A stretch of DNA of 64,000 nucleotides, taken from the NCBI GenBank assembly GCA_944321725.1, contig CALUMI010000003.1:61729-125728 (forward strand). Reading direction: 5' to 3'. Within the stretch, counting starts at the first letter, position 1; the number at the start of each line of letters is the position of its first letter. Below the pieces are notes generated by a model, which saw nothing but the letters and a program-made list of their open reading frames with translations, made no database searches and was not told the origin of the DNA. The DNA is from an uncultured Muribaculaceae bacterium (lineage in GTDB: Bacteria > Bacteroidota > Bacteroidia > Bacteroidales > Muribaculaceae). Shown piece after piece: positions 53,898 through 61,183 of the stretch. A program made the translations under genes and the position numbers.

Positions 53898-54917
53898 ATG
53901 GAAAACTTGGATTTTGTCAGTGGTGACGAAAAGTCGGTGAAAAAGAAAGAGAAAGGATTGTTTGTCGCGATAGCCGCGATTGTGATAGTTGTGATAATTC
54001 TTGCCATAATAGGGTTTCTTATGATTAATCCGAAAAGCGAGATTGTGCAGGGGGAGGTCGATGCCAACAGTGTGCGTGTGTCGGGATTGATGCCCGGACG
54101 TGTGGAGAAGTTTTATGTGACGGAGGGACAGAAAGTGCAGGTCGGCGACACTTTGGCAAAAATTCATTCGGCTACTGTCGACGCGAAACTCGCGCAGGCT
54201 CTTGCCATGCAGGATGCCGCCGAAGCTCAGCGCATGAAAGCGGAGGCAGGGGCGCGAAAGCAGACAGTGTCGGCCGCTTACGACCTTTGGCAGCAGGCCA
54301 AAGCCGCTTTGGAGATAAGAAAGAAGACCTACGACCGTGTGGAGTCGCTCTACAAGCAGGGCGTTGTGTCAGAGCAAAAACGCGATGAGGCCAAAGCCGC
54401 CTACGATGCCGCTGTGGCTTCCGAACGCGCGGCGCAGTCGCAATACGATTTGGCGGAAGAGGGCGCGCAGCGTGAGGACAAAATGGCCGCCGCTGCAATG
54501 GCCGCCGCTGCGAAAGGCTCGGTGGCTGAAGTGGAATCCATTTTGCAGGATCAGTATCTCGTGGCTCCCTGCGATGGAGAGGTTGCCGATATTTTTCCGC
54601 ACGAGGGAGAGCTTGTCGGCACAGGCACACCGATTATGAATGTCCTGAAACTCGATGAGAAGTGGTTGGTGTTCAATGTGCGCGAGAACATGCTTCAAAA
54701 TCTGCCTATGGATACGGTTGTGACGGTAAAAATACCGGCTCTCGGCATGAGGGAGATGAAAGCTGCGGTTTACTATATAAAAGATATGGGTGAATATGCC
54801 GTTTGGCGGGCTACGAAGGTGACAGGAGAGTACGACAGCCGTACTTTTGAGGTGCGTTTGCGTCCGGAACAGCAATTAGAAGAGCTCAGACCCGGAATGA
54901 GCGTTATTCTGGAATAA
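53898..54917 (+). CDS. HlyD/EmrA-type membrane fusion protein
   Basis: A 339-aa protein. An N-terminal cytoplasmic stretch of about 24 residues is followed by one membrane helix (LFVAIAAIVIVVIILAIIGF). The split biotinyl-lipoyl motif is VSGLMPGRVEKFYVTEGQKV (about 57-76) and LVAPCDGEVADIFPHEGELV (about 219-238), separated by an alpha-hairpin rich in Ala and Gln. Family length is normal. It bridges inner-membrane transporter and TolC-like protein. Its stop is seven bases before the first permease gene. Confidence 0.92.
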   Translation: MENLDFVSGDEKSVKKKEKGLFVAIAAIVIVVIILAIIGFLMINPKSEIVQGEVDANSVRVSGLMPGRVEKFYVTEGQKVQVGDTLAKIHSATVDAKLAQALAMQDAAEAQRMKAEAGARKQTVSAAYDLWQQAKAALEIRKKTYDRVESLYKQGVVSEQKRDEAKAAYDAAVASERAAQSQYDLAEEGAQREDKMAAAAMAAAAKGSVAEVESILQDQYLVAPCDGEVADIFPHEGELVGTGTPIMNVLKLDEKWLVFNVRENMLQNLPMDTVVTVKIPALGMREMKAAVYYIKDMGEYAVWRATKVTGEYDSRTFEVRLRPEQQLEELRPGMSVILE

Positions 54918-54924
54918 TTAAGTT

Positions 54925-56091
54925 ATGTTGGGTAAGATTCTTGCAAATTCGGTAAAAAGGGAGCTGCATAAACTGTCGGAACGGTATATCTACGTGTTTG
55001 CGATGATATTGATTCCGATAAGCGTGCTGTTGCTGCTTACATCGCTTATGGAAGAAGGGCTTCCGCTGCATATCCCGACTGCTGTCGTGGATCTCGACAA
55101 CACGGTGGAAACCCGCGCCATTGTGCGCAATTTGAAATCATCGCCCGAAGTGGAGATTACCCACAAGGTTTCTGACTATGCCGAAGCCGTTCAGCTCATG
55201 AAAGAGGGCAAGATTTACGGTTTTTTTGTCATCCCTTATGATTTCACCCGCGATGCCATGTCGGGGAAGAGTGTGCAAGTGTCGTACTACACCAACAGCA
55301 CTTTTTACATACCGGGCTCGTTGCTGTATAAGAGCCTGAAAACCACTTCCACACTGACTTCTGCGGCTGTGGTAAGCACTTATCTCATTAATGCCGGCGC
55401 GACTGAGAGGCAGGTGCAGGCGTTGTTGCAGCCGGTGAAACTGCAGACCAACCAGCTGTCCAACCCGTGGACGCATTATTCGGTGTATGTGTCCAATTCG
55501 TTTGTGCCGTGCGCTTTGGCTTTGATGATATTGCTTGTCACGTCTTTCAGTATTTGCTCTGAGGAGAAGCGCGGCACTTCCCGTGAGTGGCTTGCCGCGT
55601 CGAGAGGGTCGATGTTGTTTGCCCTCGCCGGCAAATTGTTGCCGCATACGGTGATTTTTTCGGCTGTAGGACTGTTTATTCAGGCGTATATGTTCGGCTT
55701 CCTGCATTATCCGTTGAACTGCGATTTGTGGATAATGATTTTGGCAATGGTGATATTTGTTGTGGCAAATCAGGCTGTGGCAGTGTTTATTTGCGGCATT
55801 CTCCCTAATTTGCGCTGGGCTTTGAGCATCAGCTGCCTCTACGGGATGCTCTCTTTCTCGATAGGAGCTTTTTCTTTTCCTCTCGAGCAGATGTATGGTG
55901 GCATCGCGATATTCTCATACGTGATTCCTTCACGGTATTATTTCCTGATTTATGCTGATCAGGCGCTTAACGGTTTTCCGCTCTACTATTCGCGGTTTTA
56001 TTTTGTGGCGTTGTTGGCGTTTCTTTTCTTGCCTTTTCTGGTAATGAAACGGTTGAAGAAAGCTCAAAATAATCCGGTGTATGTGCCTTAA
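54925..56091 (+). CDS. ABC-2 type permease, first of two (YhhJ/YbhR-like)
   Basis: A 388-aa membrane protein with an N-terminal helix (VFAMILIPISVLLLLTSLM), a large periplasmic domain (about 50-190, with VVDLDNTVETRAIVRNL) and five further membrane segments in the C-terminal half (CALALMILLVTSFSICSEEK onwards). This is the ABC-2 membrane protein layout used with HlyD-like partners. The typical EEK-R-GT cytoplasmic element is present (EEKRGTSREWL). No ATPase gene is found in the operon, so the ATPase must be elsewhere or absent. Confidence 0.88.
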   Translation: MLGKILANSVKRELHKLSERYIYVFAMILIPISVLLLLTSLMEEGLPLHIPTAVVDLDNTVETRAIVRNLKSSPEVEITHKVSDYAEAVQLMKEGKIYGFFVIPYDFTRDAMSGKSVQVSYYTNSTFYIPGSLLYKSLKTTSTLTSAAVVSTYLINAGATERQVQALLQPVKLQTNQLSNPWTHYSVYVSNSFVPCALALMILLVTSFSICSEEKRGTSREWLAASRGSMLFALAGKLLPHTVIFSAVGLFIQAYMFGFLHYPLNCDLWIMILAMVIFVVANQAVAVFICGILPNLRWALSISCLYGMLSFSIGAFSFPLEQMYGGIAIFSYVIPSRYYFLIYADQALNGFPLYYSRFYFVALLAFLFLPFLVMKRLKKAQNNPVYVP

Positions 56092-56103
56092 TAATTTGTT
56101 GAG

Positions 56104-57294
56104 ATGAAAATTGCGGGTAAATTCATAAATGATGTTTTCCGGACTGTGCACAACGAGTTCCTGTTGGCAATGAAAGACAAAGGAGTGATGATTTTTCTGT
56201 TCATTGTCCCGTTGTTGTATCCGTTGGTTTATGCGTTGATTTACAATCCTGAGCTTGATCGCGATGTGCCGGTGGCTGTGGTCGACAGAAGCCGTTCCAC
56301 AAAAAGTCGCGACCTTTGCCGGCGTATCGACGCGTCGGAGGCGGCCATGGTGGCCGGTTATGCCGCCGACATGGAGGAGGCGAAGCGGTTTATGGCCGAG
56401 AAAAAATGCTATGGGATAGTGCTTGTCGATAAGGATTTCGACCGTAATATCGGGAGGGGCGAGCCGGGACAGGTGACGCTTTATTGCGACATGTCGCTGC
56501 TGATACGGTATAAGTCGCTGCTTATGGCTCTCACGGAGGCTACCATGGATTTGGGAAGCGACATCCGGGTGGAGGAGGTGGCCCGTCTTGGAGCCGACGC
56601 TCCTTCTATCCCCGCCACGGTAGGCAGCGCGTATTTTCCTTTGGGAAATCCGGAGCAGGGGTTTGCCACATTCCTTTTGCCGGGCATAGTCATACTTGTT
56701 GTGCAGCAGACTATGCTGCTCGCCATTTGCATGATGGGCGGAGCCGGTTATGAGCGCCGCCGCAGAAATGGCGGTGTCGATCCTCTGGATACGGTAGGGT
56801 CGGGCACGGTGCCGCGTCTGTTTGGCAAGGCGTTGGTGTATCTGTCGCTTTATATTTTGCAGCTTTTTTATCTGATATATTTTGTCCCAGCGATATTCAG
56901 CTATCCGCAAATGGGAAATTTGTGGGAGGAGTTTCTGATGTGTCTGCCTTATATGCTTGGCGTTGTTTTCATGGGGCTCACTTTGCAACTGTTCTCCCGT
57001 GAGCGCGAATCGGTGTTTTTGGTGATTGTGTTCACTTCTGTGCCGTTGCTTTTCTTGTCGGGTGTGCTGTGGCCTACGTTTGGAATGAACGGTTTTCTGC
57101 GGTTTCTCGGAGGCTGTTTCCCGTCGACGTGGGCTATGCAGGCTTTTGTCAGAATGAACGCCAACGGCGCCACGCTTTCCGACGTGAGCCATGAGTTCTA
57201 CATGCTGTGGCTGCTTGTCATCATGTATTTCTTTATGGCATTCATTGGAAATAAAATTTCCGCATACAGGCGGCATGTCAAAGTACGTTCATGA
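56104..57294 (+). CDS. ABC-2 type permease, second of two
   Basis: A 396-aa protein of the same architecture: an N-terminal segment (DKGVMIFLFIVPLLYPLVYA), a periplasmic domain (VAVVDRSRSTKSRDLCRRI), then five to six helices including FATFLLPGIVILVVQQTMLL and ERESVFLVIVFTSVPLLFLS. It lies 12 bases after the first permease gene, and the pair would form a heterodimer. The 3' end is followed by a new promoter at 57325-57355, so this is the last gene of the export operon. Confidence 0.88.
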   Translation: MKIAGKFINDVFRTVHNEFLLAMKDKGVMIFLFIVPLLYPLVYALIYNPELDRDVPVAVVDRSRSTKSRDLCRRIDASEAAMVAGYAADMEEAKRFMAEKKCYGIVLVDKDFDRNIGRGEPGQVTLYCDMSLLIRYKSLLMALTEATMDLGSDIRVEEVARLGADAPSIPATVGSAYFPLGNPEQGFATFLLPGIVILVVQQTMLLAICMMGGAGYERRRRNGGVDPLDTVGSGTVPRLFGKALVYLSLYILQLFYLIYFVPAIFSYPQMGNLWEEFLMCLPYMLGVVFMGLTLQLFSRERESVFLVIVFTSVPLLFLSGVLWPTFGMNGFLRFLGGCFPSTWAMQAFVRMNANGATLSDVSHEFYMLWLLVIMYFFMAFIGNKISAYRRHVKVRS

Positions 57295-57324
57295 CAGTTG
57301 CCGGCGGGGCATCCGTCCAAATGT

Positions 57325-57355
57325 TTTGTTTTGACGCGGCGTTATTGTAACTTTG
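57325..57355 (+). promoter_or_regulatory. Promoter of the mtaB operon
   Basis: TTTG (57325-57328), a 19-bp gap and TAACTTTG (57348-57355) match the Bacteroidales consensus. Transcription should start near 57362, about 12 bases before the ATG at 57374. Confidence 0.87.
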
Positions 57356-57373
57356 CAATGAATTTTTATAGGC

Positions 57374-58693
57374 ATGATTGACAATACAGTATTCGGAAAT
57401 CTGACCGCAGAGTATCATACGCTTGGATGCAAATTGAATTTCGCAGAGACTTCGACAATCGGAAAGATGTTGTCGGAAAAAGGCGTGCGTCCGGTTGCTA
57501 AGGGCGAAACGCCGGATATTTGTGTTGTCAACACTTGCACCGTCACGGAGCTTGCCAACAAAAAATGCCGTCAGGAGATTCGCCGTATAGCGTCGAGGTA
57601 TCCCGACGCGGTGATTGTGGTGACCGGCTGTTACGCGCAACTGAAAGGCGATGAGGTGGCCGCGATCGACGGTGTGGACATCGTTGCCGGCAACGACCGT
57701 AAAGATGAGATAGCCGCTTTTATTGAAAGATTTCTGTCGGAGCGGCGGCCTGTGTTGGAAATCACTCCGTTGAAAGACATGAGGAGGTTTATCCCCTCAT
57801 GCTCGAAGGGCGACCGCACACGCTATTTCTTGAAAGTTCAGGACGGTTGCGATTATTATTGCAGCTATTGCGCAATTCCGCGAGCAAGGGGACGAAGCCG
57901 CAGCGGACGGATTGCCGATTTGGCGGAACAGGCAAGGCAGGTCGCTTCTGCCGGAGGGAAGGAGATTGTCATTACAGGCGTTAATATAGGCGATTTTGGC
58001 AAGAATACGGGTGAATCGTTTCTTGACCTTGTCAGTGAATTGGAAAAGATTGACGGCATAGAGCGTTACCGCATATCATCGTTGGAGCCGGATTTGCTTA
58101 CCGATGAGCTTATCGCTTTTACTGCCCGCTCGCGGCGGTTTATGCCGCATTTCCATATTCCTTTGCAGTCGGGCAGCGATGCTGTGCTCAAATTGATGCG
58201 CCGCCATTACGGCACGGCTTTGTTCGCGCATAAGATTGAGGAGATACGCCGGTTGATGCCTGACGCGTTTATCGGTGTGGATTTGATAACGGGCATGCGC
58301 GGTGAAACCGATGAGTTGTTTGAGGAGTCGAAAGCGTTTGTCGAGTCGCTGGACATCAGCCGGCTGCATGTGTTCACTTATTCAGAGCGGCCCGATACTG
58401 CTGCGTTGAAAATACCCCATGTCGTCACGCCGCAGGCAAAACACGCCCGCACGCGCATGATGATAGAAGTGTCTGATAGCAAGTGGGCTGCGTTCGCGTC
58501 GCGGTTTGTCGGAACAGTGCGGCCTGTGCTTTTCGAGCATACACTTGACAGGCGCGGGATGATGAAAGGATTTACCGACAATTATCTGCGTGTGGAGGTG
58601 CCGGCCTACGAAACGTTGGCCAATAAGGTTGTTGATGTGCGGATTGCGGGATTTGCCGATGAGGAGGAGTTGATGAAAGGGGAGATAGTATGA
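57374..58693 (+). CDS. mtaB: tRNA t6A37 methylthiotransferase MtaB
   Basis: A 439-aa radical-SAM enzyme. The N-terminal UPF0004 domain carries the auxiliary [4Fe-4S] cysteines in TLGCKLNFAET, VVNTCTVTELANKKC and VTGCYAQ. The radical-SAM motif is CDYYCSYCAIPRARG (about 156-170). The C-terminal TRAM domain covers about 375-435 (VRPVLFEHTLDRRGMMKGF). The NTCTVTE form of the second Cys motif favours MtaB over MiaB or RimO. It adds a methylthio group to t6A at position 37 of tRNAs reading ANN codons. The stop overlaps the next start by four bases. Confidence 0.93.
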   Translation: MIDNTVFGNLTAEYHTLGCKLNFAETSTIGKMLSEKGVRPVAKGETPDICVVNTCTVTELANKKCRQEIRRIASRYPDAVIVVTGCYAQLKGDEVAAIDGVDIVAGNDRKDEIAAFIERFLSERRPVLEITPLKDMRRFIPSCSKGDRTRYFLKVQDGCDYYCSYCAIPRARGRSRSGRIADLAEQARQVASAGGKEIVITGVNIGDFGKNTGESFLDLVSELEKIDGIERYRISSLEPDLLTDELIAFTARSRRFMPHFHIPLQSGSDAVLKLMRRHYGTALFAHKIEEIRRLMPDAFIGVDLITGMRGETDELFEESKAFVESLDISRLHVFTYSERPDTAALKIPHVVTPQAKHARTRMMIEVSDSKWAAFASRFVGTVRPVLFEHTLDRRGMMKGFTDNYLRVEVPAYETLANKVVDVRIAGFADEEELMKGEIV

Positions 58694-59586
58694 GCGCGAA
58701 AACCGGTAATATGCTGTACGGTTTGCTGTGGGCAGGATTATACCTGTTGGCTCTGATGCCGTTCCGTGTGTTGTATGCCATCTCCGATGTGCTCTGTTTC
58801 GTCACCTCAGAGATTGTCAGATACCGCCGGAAATTGGTTGAAACAAATATCCGCGAGGCTTTTCCTGAAATGCCGGAGAAAGAGCGCAAACGTATTGTAA
58901 GGAAATTTTACAGGCATTTTACCGACACTTTTGTTGAAACGATAAAACTGCTTCATGTTAGCGACGATGAGATGCGCTGCCGCATAGTGTTCGAGAACGT
59001 GGAGAAAGTGAATGAATATACCCGTGCCGGCAAGTCGATTGGGATTTATGCCGCACATTATTGTAATTGGGAGTGGCTGTCGTCGGTTACGCTGTGGGCA
59101 GACAATAGCGATAAAATTCATTATTCGCAGGTCTACAGGCCTTTGCGCAACAGACTGTTCGACAGATTTTATTTTGATTTGCGCAAGCGTTTCCATTCCG
59201 ACTCGTTGCCAAAAAACGGTGTTTTGCGCGCTTTGCTCGGCTATCGCCGCTCCGGAGGATATTTTGTCACGGGATTTATATCCGACCAAAAACCGAGCCA
59301 TAACGATGGCGCCCATCACATACAATTTCTTAATCAGGATACACCGTTCATTACGGGCACAGAGCTGCTGTTGCGGAAACTCGACGCTGCGGTGATGTAT
59401 TTTGATGTGCGGAAAGTGAAACGCGGATACTACAGGGTGGTGATGACCGACATTGCGCCTTCGGCTGCGGAGTGCGGAGAGTTTGAGATTACCGATAAAT
59501 TTGCCGCTTTGCTTGAGAGAGCCATACGCCGGCAACCTGAGTGTTGGCTGTGGTCGCATAATCGTTGGCGGCGCAATATAAATTGA
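58690..59586 (+). CDS. Lysophospholipid/lipid A acyltransferase (LpxL/HtrB-like)
   Basis: A 298-aa membrane-associated enzyme. After an N-terminal hydrophobic stretch (GLLWAGLYLLALMPFRVLYA), the HX4E active-site motif is in GIYAAHYCNWEWLS (about residues 118-131). FISDQKPSHNDGAHHIQFLN is the second family signature, ending in a QPEC/W region (RRQPECWLWSHNRW). It transfers secondary acyl chains onto lipid A. The ATGA overlap with mtaB suggests coupled translation. The GT2 gene follows eight bases later. Confidence 0.92.
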   Translation: MSAKTGNMLYGLLWAGLYLLALMPFRVLYAISDVLCFVTSEIVRYRRKLVETNIREAFPEMPEKERKRIVRKFYRHFTDTFVETIKLLHVSDDEMRCRIVFENVEKVNEYTRAGKSIGIYAAHYCNWEWLSSVTLWADNSDKIHYSQVYRPLRNRLFDRFYFDLRKRFHSDSLPKNGVLRALLGYRRSGGYFVTGFISDQKPSHNDGAHHIQFLNQDTPFITGTELLLRKLDAAVMYFDVRKVKRGYYRVVMTDIAPSAAECGEFEITDKFAALLERAIRRQPECWLWSHNRWRRNIN

Positions 59587-59594
59587 ATGCTGAT

Positions 59595-60608
59595 ATGGAA
59601 GGTCGAAAGCCGGTAGGCGTCATAATACTTAATTGGAACGGAGCGGCGTTGCTTCGCCGCTATCTTCCATCGGTTGTGAAATGCAATTCCGATGATATTG
59701 CCGATGTCGTGGTGGTCGACAACGGAAGCACGGACGATTCCCGGCAGGTTCTTGCGGCGGAGTTTCCCGGTGTGAAGACATTGTTTTTCTCCGAGAACTA
59801 CGGCTATGCCGATGGCTATAACCGGGCGATAAAAGAGTTGGACTATGAGTATTCGTTGCTGCTGAACTCCGATGTCGAGGTAACTCCGGGTTGGCTGCTG
59901 CCGCTTTACGGCTATATGAGGGACAACGCCGATGTGGCCGCCTGTCAGCCTAAATTGTTGTCGGAAACCGACCGTTCGCGTTTTGAGTATGCCGGAGCCT
60001 CCGGCGGCTTTATCGACAAGCATGGTTATCCTTATTGTCGCGGACGCATATTCGACACGGTCGAGAAAGACTGTGGGCAGTATGACGACGTGACGGATAT
60101 TTTTTGGGCCACAGGGGCGGCGTTGTTTGTGCGTACCGACGTTTATCTGTCTGTGGGAGGACTTGATAAGGATTTTTTTGCCCACATGGAAGAAATCGAC
60201 CTGTGTTGGCGTTTTCATCAGAAAGGTTATGCGGTGAGGGTGGTGCCGCAAAGCAGCGTTTACCATCTCGGCGGAGGCAGCCTTCCGGCTTCCGACCCGC
60301 GCAAGACATGTCTTAACTTCCGCAACAACTTGTTTTTGCTCTATAAGAATCTGCCTGTAAAGCAGGGACGCTGCATGTTGTTGGTACGGCGTCTTTACGA
60401 TGCGTTGGCTTTTATGATGTTTGTGGCGAAACTCGATTTTTCAAATGCCCGCGCTGTTTTGCGTGCGCATCGCGATTTCCGCAGGCAGCGCGGCAGATAT
60501 GCCGGAGTGCAGCCGGCTCGTTCCGTGACTGTCGACTTCCCGTGTTTTCGCAAAAACATCGTTATAGCCTACTATCTCTTGCGCCGCCGACGTTTCTCCT
60601 CCCTCTGA
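59595..60608 (+). CDS. Family 2 glycosyltransferase
   Basis: I choose the ATG at 59595 (MEGRKPVGVIILNWNG), giving 337 aa; a TTG further upstream would overlap the acyltransferase gene. GT-A fold motifs are VVVVDNGSTDDSRQV, ENYGYADGYN and the DxD-like LNSDVEV (about residue 85). The acceptor-side signature is FFAHMEEIDLCWRFHQKGY with GGGSLPASDPRK. The C-terminal half has one or two hydrophobic helices. It adds a sugar to an envelope glycan or lipid, plausibly lipooligosaccharide given the neighbouring acyltransferase; donor and acceptor are not visible. Confidence 0.9.
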   Translation: MEGRKPVGVIILNWNGAALLRRYLPSVVKCNSDDIADVVVVDNGSTDDSRQVLAAEFPGVKTLFFSENYGYADGYNRAIKELDYEYSLLLNSDVEVTPGWLLPLYGYMRDNADVAACQPKLLSETDRSRFEYAGASGGFIDKHGYPYCRGRIFDTVEKDCGQYDDVTDIFWATGAALFVRTDVYLSVGGLDKDFFAHMEEIDLCWRFHQKGYAVRVVPQSSVYHLGGGSLPASDPRKTCLNFRNNLFLLYKNLPVKQGRCMLLVRRLYDALAFMMFVAKLDFSNARAVLRAHRDFRRQRGRYAGVQPARSVTVDFPCFRKNIVIAYYLLRRRRFSSL

Positions 60609-60859
60609 AAAGAAAGATTTTAACCGTTTTCTTTTAACAGTAAATCCGGTATCTCGCCGCATGGCGGTTGAACTTGTCATACAATAACTTCAAGTGCGAC
60701 CTCTACGAGGCCGGATTTTATAGTCACATTTACCCCAAGCCGCGCTTCGCTTGCTCGGGGTTACACTTGTGAAGCGGCTATGCCGCTATTCATGGTTAGA
60801 GGCTATTGGTTATGGGTGAGAGATTACGCTGTGAGAAAAGGACAAGGACAATGGAGTGT

Positions 60860-60901
60860 CCTCCTCTGTTTGCGGAGCTTTAGCGGAGCAAATAGGGGAG
60901 G
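60860..60901. repeat. Imperfect palindrome (14-bp stem)
   Basis: CCTCCTCTGTTTGC (60860-60873) pairs with GCAAATAGGGGAGG (60888-60901), with two G-U pairs and a 14-base loop. No T-run follows, so it is not a simple terminator. Confidence 0.65.
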
Positions 60902-60986
60902 TTGGTCGCAGACCCGGAGGGGTTTGTAAAGGGTCAGAGTTGAGGTTATAAGTTTATAGGGTTAGAAGGTTATGGGGTTAGTTGTA

Positions 60987-61046
60987 GTGGCGCCTCTACG
61001 TGGCTTCCTGCCGGGTGTCAGGCCACGTCGGAGATGCTGTCGCCAC
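60987..61046. repeat. Nested palindrome, about 60 nt
   Basis: GTGGCG (60987-60992) faces CGCCAC (61041-61046), and inside this ACGTGGC (60998-61004) faces GCCACGT (61022-61028) with an inner CCTG/CAGG. The resulting long bulged hairpin could be a structured RNA or a REP-like repeat; no gene reads through it. Confidence 0.5.
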
Positions 61047-61121
61047 CAAGCCGCTTTTTTTGATTAGGAGGCACTGTGGGGTTTGTTTTAGGATTATGTC
61101 AGGGAGGGGTGGTTGGAGGAC

Positions 61122-61151
61122 AAAAAAGAGCCGGACCTGCTGGCCCGGCTC
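61122..61151 (-). terminator. Intrinsic terminator of the 719-aa secreted protein gene
   Basis: On the minus strand, GAGCCGG (61151-61145), a 10-base loop, and CCGGCTC (61134-61128) are followed by six T (61127-61122). It begins 33 bases after the stop codon. Confidence 0.88.
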
Positions 61152-61183
61152 CCTGACATTTATAGTATGAAAAACTTCCTTGC

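Larger units (their letters stand above)
60609..61127. other. Non-coding stretch with palindromes between convergent genes
   Basis: I find no credible gene here. The sequence is GC-richer than the AT-rich promoter gaps elsewhere. It contains two imperfect palindromes (60860-60901 and 60987-61046) and a phrase (CGCCGCATGGCGGTTGAACTT near 60656) that recurs almost unchanged near 63745. Dispersed intergenic repeats of this kind are frequent in Bacteroidales. Confidence 0.6.

Noticed and set aside
57295..57324. A missing ATPase gene squeezed after the permeases
   Set aside because: The gap is only 79 bases to mtaB and holds a promoter; no Walker motif frame exists there.
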